From contig NC_088330.1 of assembly GCF_036884655.1 (NCBI RefSeq), positions 36,562,501-36,626,500 on the forward strand: a stretch of DNA of 64,000 nt, in the 5' to 3' direction. The position numbers were made by a program, and so were the translations under genes. The notes under the pieces were generated by a model. It ran no database searches. It saw only the letters and a program-made list of their open reading frames with translations, and was not told where the DNA came from. Shown here piece after piece: positions 23,998 through 36,600 of the stretch; positions within the stretch are counted from its first letter, which is position 1, and each line of letters opens with the position of its first letter. This stretch comes from Musa acuminata AAA Group (lineage: Eukaryota; Streptophyta; Magnoliopsida; Zingiberales; Musaceae).

Positions 23998-24104
23998 GGA
24001 ATACGGCTTATGTTTGGTGACGGAGACGGAGGAATGTTGGAGATATCATTCTTATTATTATATATGGAGATAAGGAGGGGGAAAGCAAGTTTGAAAGGGA
24101 ATAT

Positions 24105-24117
24105 TATATTATATATG

Positions 24118-24153
<36 letters not shown>

Positions 24154-24156
24154 CAC

Positions 24157-24187
<31 letters not shown>

Positions 24188-24249
24188 TGTATATTATATG
24201 TATGTATATATATATACACATATATATATATACATATATATATATATAC
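24105..24249. repeat. Compound (AT)n/(GTAT)n microsatellite upstream of the bHLH gene
   Basis: About 145 bp of almost pure AT with GTAT and ACAC interruptions, 145-290 bp upstream of the bHLH start codon. It is likely highly length-polymorphic and could move the promoter relative to the start. Confidence 0.92.
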
Positions 24250-25119
24250 CCTTCCATCAAATATTATCAGGTAACTGTACGGATCTTTTGGTTATCGTTT
24301 TGTATATAGTAAAGGTTGATATGAATTTTTATGACTCTAAATTGTGATATGAAATATCATTTTCTTAGGGGGTGCATAAATAAATCTTAGTGCTATTTCG
24401 GGGAGATAAATCACCCCTGAAAGAAATTCCAGGGGTGATTCACCCCGTCTATATATAACTTCCAATTCTGAACCAAAAAAAAAAGAAAACTATTTCCTCT
24501 CCTTTTTCTTCTTGAAAAAAAATTAAAACGTGATTAATTTTGATCTCTCAAAATGTGCAGTGTGCAATGCAGAGCATGAATCCTCCCATGGAAACAGTTA
24601 ATACACATTTGATGACAAGGTCAAATGATTATCCTAATCCTACTTAACACATTTGATGTGGTCAAATCATCTTCTTAATATTCTTTAGTCAGACATTAAA
24701 CCATCTATTCATCAATCAACACTTCCATCAAGGCTTTAAGCCCAATTTATGGCTTAGATATAAGAGCCTAGTAGACTACATTCCAATCTTACCTACTTGA
24801 CAAGCTCATCCATGTCTCTCTGCCTGCATAATTGGTCTTGCAATTTCTATCCTGGCATATGAGTCTCAGTTTTTCTCTGGAGGTCAACAGTGAGTTTTAC
24901 AAGTCCAAACTTGAAATGGACAAGAACAGAAGCTAACAGAATAGCAATACATCACTAGGCACTCATAATATTGCAGGAATATAAGCAGCTAGTGAAGCAC
25001 AAGAAATGCAGCAAGTAATTTTGGCTAAATCTTACTGTCCCATGTCTGTTGCATAAGAGAAGAACCCCGTTACTAAATGATACAGCATTGGAACAAGAAT
25101 GGTCTTTGTCAACAGCTCA
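24250..25119. other. Intergenic region between the bHLH and TATA genes, with a hairpin
   Basis: No gene seen. A perfect 11-bp inverted repeat (AATCACCCCTG at 24409-24419 and CAGGGGTGATT at 24430-24440) with a 10-nt loop lies near 24.4 kb, inside further G4/C4 flanks. The right part should include the 3' UTR of the TATA gene. Confidence 0.6.
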
Positions 25120-28100
25120 TTATGTACTGTCCTTGGTGCCTGAGGTTTCAAGCTCCTTCTTGTCATCTTCGCTGCTAACTGCTTTGGGGCTTTCCACTGA
25201 AGGTGGATTACTTGAGTCTTCAGGATCCTTCTTCAACTCGGTTTCGAATTCTTTGGCGGCCTGTACAAAAATTGAAGATAGGGTGTCTAGTATGACAGAT
25301 CACAGAAGTTCAACATCAAAAGCAGTATACTCTATGCACATGATTCTTGCATGGATAATGATCTGATGAAATCTGGCAACTGAAGAATAGCACGTGGAAC
25401 ATGAACAAAAGAAATGCATACCATTAATCAAGCTAGAAAAAAGAAAAAATTATGGGTAAGAAAAACACACTTTTAAATGGAAGGAATATGCTTGAGGTGT
25501 TAGCCATCGTCCCTTGTTTTAGATAGTAGGTCATCTTACTCTCCTGGTGGAATGCCTGACTTTCAATCTCCACACCGTGCAAGTTATGCAGTTTCCCACT
25601 GTTACAGTGGATGATACCCCTCCTTCATGTGTTATCAGTTTGAAAAAGTTTGATAGACTTTGAATACTACCTTCTACTAACAGGAAACTTAAGCTATTTA
25701 ACCACAGAAAATGGATTTCACCTACTTCACCTATGTTCAACAAGACTACTACTGATGAGAAGCCAGAGGTGGGCCCTCAAGGATTCATATCTTTTACAAC
25801 AAAGACACAATGCTTGCGTGTAGTAACCATAGTCTCACAATAAATGGTCAGTCCATGAGCAACACACATGCTTATATTCATAGCACTCACAATAAAGATT
25901 CTCAGAAGGAAACAAACTTAAAGCCAGCTCGGATATGCTGTAATATGACAGCATCTATTCTATCCATGATAAATTAAAACAGACCCTAGGATTATAGTGC
26001 AAAGTTCTGCAGTTTTAGAATCCCAACCTTGTTCGAGGACCTCTATATGCAATGTAAATAAGTCTCTGGTACAGCACCCACAAAAATTTACTATCATCAT
26101 AATATATTAGTTGAAGGCAATTAAATCTAATTGGTATTTGTTTGTATTTTGTCTCTGGGTGTGACACTGATAGTCATTAAAAATTAAGAAAAAATGGATC
26201 AGAGACATTTGTGAATCAGGTCATGTTTAAATCAGAGAGAGATGGCAAAAACTGGTCCATCTACCCAGTACATGCTGGGTGAATCAAGTCCTTGATCAAC
26301 AAAGCCTGAGTTGCACTTACACGAATTGCATGTATACTTTCATAACTGGAACAACTGTGTTTTTGTGGAAACCAAGACAAATCACAAAAAAAAACTACAC
26401 AACTTCTCCAGGAAACCAAGTAAAAACAGACTGCGGCTGAAAGGTCATGCTTCAATAATTTATAGAAAACAACACTATAAATATTGATATTGTAGACTTA
26501 CGCAGCTCTGATAAGAAAGAAAGCCAAGTACTGCATTATTAGATAAGATACAACAAAATAACTCATAGTGAACCCTACACTTTTATCATCAATGTAAATT
26601 AGACAGAGGAAACATTGACAATGTTCTAAAAGGTCCATAAAGGTATTGTATTGACAAAAGTTTTAGCCTTGATGAGAGACCAACATCAATAAATTCTTAA
26701 AACCAACCCACGAAACACAATAAATTCACACTCAACCGAAATAACTAACTCATGGTCAAGATGCAGCACAAAATTAGAACTCAAGTCTAAGGTATGCACT
26801 AACTAAACCAAAAAATAAATAATTTCATTTCTGGTGCTCTTCTGGAAACAGTTGACAAGAAGTATCAAAAAAGGAATTTAAGTTTCCAAAGCAGTGATAT
26901 ATAGGCACTGAACTGGAGTGGTCGGGGCTCTTCTTTTAACTTTAAACTCCAGTCACCTCATTTTTTAAGACCGATTAGAACTTCACTTGGCTATGTAAAA
27001 GCCCTACTGATGCCTCTAGCACACAACCACACAGGTACCACTGAGACATCACTGAGACAGCTGCAAGGATGGGGGAGGCGGAAGAGAAGGCTGGAGAAGG
27101 GGACGAAAAATGTGTTCTTTATTTTTTTATTGTTATTGATTGTCTTTGTGCTCTTTCTTCTTCTTTGGCTTCCCTACAACCACTGTGTGACATGACAATT
27201 CTCCACCCATGCCATGAGAAGTCATGAGCCAGCCAGTGACCAAGATCCCCTGGTCTTGATAAATGCTTAAATCCCTGGATGGGTGTCTCCAAGAAAAATG
27301 TTGACAAATTATTAATTATTCACCCGCCATTAAAACAAAAAAAGGAGTGTTTGACCACTTTCCCTCACGTAAACATTAAAAGTGTTGAGCTATTCTAATC
27401 CTTCAGATTCAGTTAGTTTATGTTGATGAGATTTTTGGCTACTTTGCCTCATCAAATCTTTTAATGAAAGTTCCAGATGAATTTCTTTTGCAAACTAATG
27501 AACAAACTTTGGTGCTTGATTGTTAATGTTTCTGATAAATACAGAACTGTTTTTTACTATTTAGTCTCTTCCTATTATTAATCATAAAAGGATGTCATAT
27601 CTGCTTCACAATTAACCTTGATTCGAATGTTGCTGGCTCAGGCAACTCTAAAACCAGACAGATAAATACTTGCTTTCCAGGTAGAAGAAATTTTGAACAA
27701 TAACATGCTTTCGCTCTGTTGGTTTCCAACTCACTTCACTTTATCCAAAATTTTTAAGCCATCGTCTGCTTCTTCTCGTGCAGTACAGTAACAATATCAG
27801 CAGTATCGAGTGTTCATTTCCAACCCACCTCACTATATTTATTTATTAAATAAGAAAATGTTCCTTCTTGTACAGTACAGTTACATCATCAGCACTCATA
27901 ATTAATTACAAATTCAACCAAAAGAGCAATCACCTCCAGAGAATGCTTGTTTGTTATAAGCTCATTCAAATCAATTCTGATGCCTCATATAATTTATGAC
28001 CAAAAACCTGATTTCCAATCCCATATAGCTCACGAAAATTGTACCTGTGGTCTAACATTTGACAATGTTCCAACTTTGCTTCCCCTCTGATATTTTCGAA

Positions 28101-29187
28101 ATGCTGATTCTAACAGCTGTTACCAATCTCCTTAGAGTTCCAGCTTCCAATTGGTTCCTTTATGCACAAGACGTATTTGATTGCCACGATATCATAACCA
28201 CAAATAGTTTCTCTTGGCACAGGTTTGGAGTGCCAGAAAAATATCATTCTTAACCAACCTTTAGTTGTTCACATTACAGCATTAGGAGTCTCTACAAAGC
28301 CCCCTTGTAAACACCTCTGATGACTTGATTACAGTCCAGGAGCCACAAGTCCAGAAGTTCATCTACACTAAAAGTAGCATTTCAGACGGTCAAGGTCAAG
28401 CAATGATCCATGACCATGTTCCAACTTCCATCAGTTTTACCAATACCATAACCACTCACTTGTAAAAGAGTACTCACAAGATTACAGTAGTGCAATAGCA
28501 ATAAATTAGGTTAACCAAACAAGGTTTAAGAGATTGGCCGATCTAGACTACTTTAAACTATTCCTAATTTGACTAAAAAATCAAGCTTAGTTTATGCAAC
28601 TTGTATACGGGAATCGGACTCCAGAATTGATCAAGATGTCTGCTCAACTTATAAGAACAACCATATGCCCTCATCGTCAATCTCAATTGACGATTGACCA
28701 TAAGGTGTATCGCTCATTGTAAGTCGTTCCAGCATCCCAAATCTAGTTCTAACAAATGGTCTTATCAAGATCCGGCAGATCCCAGAGTAGTTTCACTACA
28801 ATATATAATGTCAAACAACATAAACTAATAAAGCTGAAATGAAGCAAATCCAGCGACCAAAATGCTCGAGAGGCGAACGAGCAGAACCTGTTGAAAGCTC
28901 TTGATGGTCTTACCGAAGCTCCGCCCGATCTCGGGGAGCTTCTTCGGGCCGAAGACGAGCGCCGCGACTCCGGCGATCACGACGAGCTCGGGGACCCCGA
29001 GTCCGAACAAGCAGCGGCACCCGAGGGCGCCGCTCCCGTGCTGCCGCCGAAGAAGGGGGGCGCGGGCCGCCCTCCCTCCGCCGGAGACGAGGAACAGGGA
29101 GCTGGAGGAGGCGAGGGAGGAGGGTTTCCTCAGGAGCCGAGGCGTGGATGCCATTAGAGAGGTAGAAGGAAACGCCATGGCGGCCAT
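25120..29187 (-). CDS. TATA: Sec-independent (Tat) translocase subunit TatA, thylakoid Tha4
   Basis: Two exons, 28888-29187 and 25120-25260, joined in phase 0 across a 3.6-kb intron, encode 146 aa. Residues 1 to about 58 are Ser/Arg/Leu-rich with few acidic residues, as in a plastid transit peptide. The mature part reads FGLGVPELVVIAGVAALVFG (61-80), then PKKLPEIGRSFGKTIKSFQQ (81-100): the single membrane helix, FGPKKLPEIG hinge and amphipathic helix of TatA/Tha4. Glu67 is the transmembrane acid required in the plant family. The tail is acidic and Ser/Thr/Lys-rich, as usual. Tha4 oligomerises with cpTatC-Hcf106 to move folded proteins into the thylakoid lumen using the proton gradient. It is distinguished from Hcf106 (TatB) by its short length and by the GLGVPEL helix start. 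The ATG at 29187 was chosen; a second Met three codons in (29178) is possible. An upstream in-frame extension is judged non-coding. Confidence 0.96.
27723..27895. repeat. Diverged ~104-bp tandem duplication in the TATA intron
   Basis: TTCCAACTCACTTCACTTTAT...GTGCAGTACAGTAACA at about 27725 is echoed by TTCCAACCCACCTCACTATAT...GTACAGTACAGTTACA at about 27819-27890. The rest of the 3.6-kb intron shows no recognisable gene or element. Confidence 0.6.
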
Positions 29188-30670
29188 CTTAGGATCAGCT
29201 CGCTCGCTCCTTCCGTATCGGAGTCCACTCACGCCTTCAAGACGATTGATATTTTTCCTCGTTTTGTCTCTTACCATAGGAGTGAGTGGGCTACTGATCG
29301 AATGGACCGGATCAACCGATTTCGTCGTAAGAAATAGATCGGACCGCTGGGTCGAACCGGAACCACCATCAACAAGACCTTGACTCGGTCCGTCGTCGTC
29401 CGGGGACTGATTGAACCGCCCATGGCCGATCTGGTTCATAGAAACCGTAAGAACCGGCCAATTCAAACCGAATAATTCTGGTTCTATCATCAAAATGACT
29501 TAAAAGCCCTCGGTTCCAAGTCATCTTATTCCTTTGTCGAGGATATTATAGTCTTTTGGAAAAAGACAAAAAAAGGAGAAGATAATAGGAAAGAAAGAAG
29601 GAAATATAAAATATAAAATGCTTTCATGCATAGTTCTTTAGAAATTTGTTTATCTTATCAAACACACAGTTTGATCAATTTGGTCTTTATTTTCTTTTTT
29701 TTTAGTTGGTCGATGCATTTCAAAAAATTTTCAAGCAAACATCATAAAATCGAAAACATGTTATGGACTGCAAATAAGAGAAAATCTTATTTTTGCATAT
29801 ATAACTTCTCATCATACACATGTTTTTGCACTGCCCCTCTAACTTGATATATGCATCATAATATCAATTTATATTTAGATAAATGTCTCTCTAGTATAAC
29901 ACAACAATGAAAATGTTACTGTCTCAACTATTTGAAATCAAACAATAAAAACAAAAAGGGCAGACATTGACTTGGAGAAAATTATAGAAATAAACATGCA
30001 ATTTCACAGATCAATATATATAAGAGAACAAACTCATAACAATTAACTTGGTTGATGTTAAAAATGCAGATTAGGTTGTCATACTGGCGATAAATAAATC
30101 CGACAAAGGAACATTTGCTCAGGTCCACCAATTGAAACAAGTTAATGTCTAAATGAAAATTAGAACTGCATTCACCAATGTACACTTTGGCATGGGTTCA
30201 CATTTCCACAAAGAAAGTCGAACAATTAGAGTTGTTTCCATACAGATTGAACCTCTAACTGAAATCAGATACAGATATATGCCGAAAGAAGAGCTTCGAC
30301 AGTTGACAGTTGCTGTGGACTTCCCAGGCAGCCATCGATTGGGCAGCCACCGAATGATTTAGCTAGTTTTCTTAGTCCAAATGTCAAATGATTCAGGGTT
30401 CCAGATAATGAAAATAACAATGAGAAAGATGATAGAATTTGGATACAGGGTAGCACGAAAATGGTGAATATACAGTAAACATTCATCTGTCAAGTGACCT
30501 GCAAATTGAGTAACTGAATGCTTTGAAGCTTTTCATCTGCCACCTTCTGCATGCCAGAAATGATGTGAGGCCAGGCTCACCAAAAGAAAGCCTGTCTACT
30601 GTGAATGTGACACAGATTCACTAGGTTAAGAAGGCCGAGCAGTTGAGCATCATGGGGACTCAGTCTTCAT
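29188..30670. other. Intergenic: TATA promoter side and GBP 3' flank, no extra gene
   Basis: 29188-29510 is moderately GC-rich and belongs to the TATA 5' region. Beyond that it is AT-rich with only short ORFs. The last few hundred bases before 30671 should contain the GBP 3' UTR. No further feature is recognised. Confidence 0.5.
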
Positions 30671-33600
30671 TTAATCTGATCTTGGACGACTGTCACCATC
30701 TCTATGGCGGTTATTGTACAGTGGCAAGCGCCAATGAGATCCAGGCTTCCTACTACCACAACACCGCCAATACAGGAGCAGGACCAACAGCAATATACCA
30801 ATTGGAATTGCCCATCTGCTCCAATAATAAAAATATTATTGAAAAAAGCTCAGTGAAAAAGGTTTGATGCACACTCGGTTGAAACAATATGAGAAAGGAA
30901 TTGAGAAAATCTTGCCTGTCCAAATCAAGAAAAGGGCTGTAAACTATAGTCTCCCATGTAGATACGATTACATGCCAAGAAGGATTATAGTACATTGATT
31001 CCGATGACCAGAACATTCTTGTATATGTTTCTAAGAAAATAAACATTGCCCAACCAGCAATCTCCAACAAAAAAAACTTGATGATAAACCGGCCCACCAT
31101 AGCCACAGTAAGTGAGAAAATCACCAACCAATTTGAGAGTCTATCATTGTAGTCCTTGATGAAAAGTGATCGGGATTTCCCAAGCATCTGGAAATCAAGA
31201 TCAGAAACAATTCATTAATTCACTGACAAGATTCAGAGTCATTTCAAGATTAGTTTGGATGCCAGGAAGATTTATCTCATGCAAGCAAGAGAGCATGGCA
31301 TTTTCTTTCCCTGACACAATCAAGTCACATTCAATATTTCGACCAAGCCTCAATGCTATTGACACAAAATAGGAGAAAACTGATTGAAAAAACACGCAAT
31401 CTAACCTTCATCATCTTCTGTTTATATAATTCTTTCGAAGGCCCAACACATTGTCTTTCAAAAGTTTCATTGCACTGAAGAAAACCAGCATTGAATTTTG
31501 CCATGGAAGGAAGTCTCATGACTTGAAGGTGATCCATTTTATCCTCACACTCTGTGTATTTGGCTTCACATAATTTTGATGACTGATATTCATTTTCCAG
31601 GAGAAACGTTCTGTAAACCTGAAAAAGTGCTCAAACAAGTAAACACAAAAACAGTATAATAAGCATGACGAACATCCAAGCCTAAAATCAAAATAAGAAA
31701 GAGATTATCCTTAAGAAACAGGTATTCATGAATATCTACAGTGGACCACTATTGAACAGAGAGAAGTTCTATCTCATTTAGTACAAGTTGAAAATTTCAC
31801 ATGATGCAGACTAGGCAAGTCCTACTTATACCCAGATCCACTTCAGAGCATGTTCTAGCATATTTTTAGTATCACCACCAAAAGTCCAATTTCAAAACAC
31901 TGATTTCTGGTCCAAGTGCTCGTCTCTTCTTTTGCTTTGAAAGATCAACTGCAGTCCCCTCAGTAAGAAAGCAGATATTAAACCTCTCAGATATAAGTTC
32001 AGTTACTTGTACCCAGTCCCTATTTAAGCAAACCATAGCATTGTCAAGAGAAATATGAAGACAACAATTACTTAAATACCTTTGACCATTTTGTTTTCAG
32101 TTTTATACTCGGTTTCCTGTCTTAAAGTTCTCTTAGTATTCTACACCTATCCATCTTCTAGAGCTTTTTATGGGATTAGAGTTGAGAACAGAGATCTAAA
32201 AAAGAGACAGGAAGACTAAAAAAAGCATAGGTTTTTTTGTGAAATAGCAGGAACTATTTTTCCAACGGAATAAAGAGAAAATTTTTGTCAATAAAGATTT
32301 CACCATGGCAAAAAAGTATTAGTATTGTGTATAGTTATGGTTATTTTAACTCAATGGACTAACATATACAATGGTTTATATATAAAAAAAAGGTTTCCTA
32401 TACATCAATCTAAAGTTGTATGCACTAATATGCAGATTTCAAAGATCCTCGATATTGGCACTTCTAAATTACAGTACCTTCCAATCACATAATTTAAGGG
32501 TCAAAGATATTCCTCGCAGCTCCTCTCCTATACTGCTAAACATTAACCAGAATTCTAAAAAAATATTTGCAGTTCTAACTATTGTTTGTTGATAGATGTT
32601 TTCACCTATTTATTCTCCATGATTGTAAAGTGAAGAAGAATGCTAGTGTAGCTCTTAAAGGGTCTCAATTGGTACCACTCGTCAATGCAAAACTTTAACA
32701 TCGAACACATGGTTGTACCTTTTGTATTTCATCATCAAGTTTCACAATAGATTGTTCAGCATGATGCCGACCAAAACGCTGCCGATCAAACAACTTTTTT
32801 GCTTCAGCCTTTGATTCTTCATGAACTTCTTGCAGCCTGTTTTCTTGTATTGGTAGCCGCATAATGTCCATCCGTTGACTGTATAATTTCAAGCAACGCT
32901 CAAGAATCACCTTATTGAATACTTCAACGATAGAACCTGTGGATGGAATCTCTCCTTTATTTAAGGCTTCAAGAATCTGAAAAAAAACAATGGATACAAT
33001 AATCAGAATTAAGCATGATGCATATGAGCTTCTTCTGGATACTTTAAATTCAGGTTGATGTTCTCAACTTGTGCATGTAAACCATGACAAATAACCAAGG
33101 ATAATGACAGTATCAAATTAATAATTTAGGGAATGAAGAGAAATTTATGCAAAAGCACCTGCTCTAGGAAAGCTACAAACTCATTTCCGTTTAGAGGTTT
33201 TCCCTGGATAATTTTTGGACGTATGATGGTTGCAACAAGTTGTTTCAACTGCTCCCTCTTTTCCACATACAATTGATCCAGCTCACTGTCCTTCATGTCA
33301 CAAAGTTTTGTCCTTTGAAGATGAGGCTGTCATAAGTTCAAGGCTCTTGTAAGCACCACGCAAAATTGCATGAAATGAATATCAGCACATATGTTATCTT
33401 ATAAAAACTTAGAAAAATAACTTCCAAGTGTGGGCATTGTAACACAATTATGATGCACATTAGTACATTACAACAATAAACTAATAGGACCTTAGCTGAT
33501 ATGCTACCCAGGTTATGGAGCTTTGGATCCAAATTCAGCTAACAAAATAACAACAGAAGATAAATAAAAGAGCTTGTAAGTTCCCGAATATTGAGAAAGC

Positions 33601-36600
33601 TAAGGCACACATGAAACATGGATAATTCAAAATGCACACCATGTCCATTGGAATAGATACTCAAATATTAGATACCTCTTGACGCATGTTCAACACTTCA
33701 TCAGATGCCCTTTTTAGTTAATTATTGAAAAAACACAGACATGCTTTTTGCTATCAGGGGATAGTTTCATGAAACTATTGGATTGTCCTTTTTTTAAAGT
33801 GTGCTGACCTTTTAATGGTGGAACAATGGAACATACACCTTACGTAAGCATCTTGATGCGAAGAGCTGCTTTTGTAGACAAGTATTGCTGCCAGAGGCAA
33901 TAAGCACTCTGCTACCTTATTTCTTGACATAAGGTACTCATCTGATTTCTTGGGCATTTACCACAGCATTGCAGTTTTATTACATTTCTATTGAGTATCA
34001 ACAACCATACTGACATTTTTTCATATCTTTCTTGCTGTTGGAGTTGTTGAGAAGATGTTTTATATAGCAGGATATTTTTCTGTGCATTAAAACATCCACA
34101 TCACTGATTCCTGCTAGGATGTTCTACAGTAGAGTAATTCTTCCGTTTTTAACAGCTCTGTGCAAAGTTTTATTGAACCTAAAACTCTTTAAAGCCCTCA
34201 AAGCAAACATGAAGTTCTCATGTTGTTGGGCCAAAACAAACATTGACAAAGGCATACCAAAGAAGACTTCTCTGGAATCTCTGAATCTCCTAATATATAA
34301 TTATTGACGTAAAATCAACTGTGATATTGACAAGATAAGTTAACCAAGTTTACCTGTGGTAAGCTAAAGGCAGTACTATTGTCACCCATTATTGCCAAGG
34401 AGTCTCGAATTTGGTTAACCTGATGCACCAAATGGAAAAGGATAGCAAAGGTTTTACAATAAAGATGGACGCGAAGCCCATAAACTGCTAGTCTAGAACA
34501 ATATCCTAATATTGTTTATTCATGCATAAAAGTCTAACTTTACAGTTTGACCGAAGGCCGCACCTGATCAATGTTTCTGTCTCCTGAAATTGAAGAAGAA
34601 TTTTCAATTTAAACTACTAGGCATTGTATAAGTTTCCTATATGTATCAAATACAGGTGAAGAGAATATCAGCTAAGACTGACCATTATTGTTAGGTACCC
34701 GCCGAAGGGCTTCATTCACCATTTCTTGAACAGACTTTCCTTCTGTGTAATCATAATAAATATATTTTGGTGAAATAGATAAATTAACGATACAGAGCGT
34801 GAAAAGATTGTAAAGAAAATGCAGACATGAAAGGACAAAACAATATCACAAAGTTATGATCAACAAAAGAGTGGTGCTCAAAATTCAAGCTACATAATGT
34901 AACAAAAATGAGAAAAATTAATCCCACAGGCATTGGGAAGCAGCAACCATATTAACTGGCGTACAACCTAATGGACTGCTCCAAATAGAAAATTTGTGTC
35001 AAAACACTATATCAAGCAAAAGCTGAGATGTCAGAAAACTTGAAATAAAATCTCTTTGAGATGCCCTTTGATCTTATTATCTCAGGCTGTTTGACATGCC
35101 ATTTTCTTTTCTAACTTTATGCCTTATTTTATGGCCAATACAAGTAAAACATATAATTATGATTTTACAAATGCAAACTAGTTCAGGGTGTTTCAGTTTA
35201 CAAAACTTGGAAGTGATTACCTACCGTGCACTGTACTCGGCAGAAGATTCCGTTGTTTCATATTCTTGGCAAAACATTTTATTGCCTCATATTCTTATTT
35301 TTTGCTGTAATTACTACTATTTCATCCTTATGGCCTATCTTTTATTGTTGCTGTTGTTGCCTACTTATTAGCCTTTTAAGACATGTTCACAATTACAAAT
35401 GTGTATTATTACCGATACTTCAAACTATTTCCAAGCACATGGCAAAGAAAAACATCAGCTTACGCAGGAAATCCCGTTGGATAAGCCACAAGAGCTTAGC
35501 AGGCTCAAATGCAACATCTTGCCCCTGTATAAATACCCAACATTGTCAATAATTATAAGAAGGTCTAGTTTTCCAGAACATTAAGAACATAATATCAGTA
35601 GATTACCTTTACCCTGATCTCCAAGAAGCAGCAGATGAGCAAATACAGAAGTAGTTAGAAAGGAAAAAACCAACAAACTTATAATACAATTTTTTGTATT
35701 AACAGAACTCAAAAGACCTTCCATAAAACTCTTCTGCAATTTCAACAGCAAATGATAACCGAGATATATCAGCCTCACGAATCTACAACATGAAGCACCA
35801 AAAACAAATCTTAGATGAATTCATAAGGGAATAAATCTAATCGAGAATATATTAAAGAAGTTACTAGTGCCAATTATAGGCTGATAAAATTTCCACCAGA
35901 TAGAGAACAAACCGTCTCAGGGAGATTATAAATGAGCACAGAGCTCATAACTGTAGCCAGAGCAAATATCCTGTAGAATATGAACAGAATGAACATGAAT
36001 ATATCTGATGGCAAAATAAATGAATTTTAAATATTACCTATCATCGTATACATTTGATTTTCCAACACTTTCAAATCCTTCTGTATCAAGGTACAAGATA
36101 GATACTTTTGTTCCATCAACATCTAAGTCCACTGGTGTACCCCAAACCCACATTCCTACACCAAAAGAGACTTGATTACAGAAGGATATTAAATCTTAAA
36201 AAGAACAAGAGAAATATTGTGAATTTAGTATTCATGACGACTACTATAAGGAAATAAGACAAATCTTAATAAAGACTGGAAAGACAAATATTAAAAAAAT
36301 TAGTGTAATTAACCTTTGGTTTTAGTATCACGCATATGTCCAACCCCAAAACCTGCATGTAATTATTTATTTGTGTTGAAAAATTAATCTTAGCCTTCAG
36401 TCATTTATCAAAAGAGAGAAAGCAATAATAATAAGAAATGCACCTTCGTCGCATGAAAGGGAGAGAAGTTGGTTGAGAAGAAAGGATTTGCCTGAGCGAT
36501 ATGGTCCAATAACCTATGATAGCAATCATGGTCACGTTAACAAGAAGAAAAAGGAGATCATGATGAGACTAATTAAGATGATGACAGCTAACAATTACAT

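Noticed and set aside
29188..29493. In-frame upstream extension of TATA
   Set aside because: It would put about 100 polar residues before a normal transit peptide; the ATG at 29187 gives the usual precursor.
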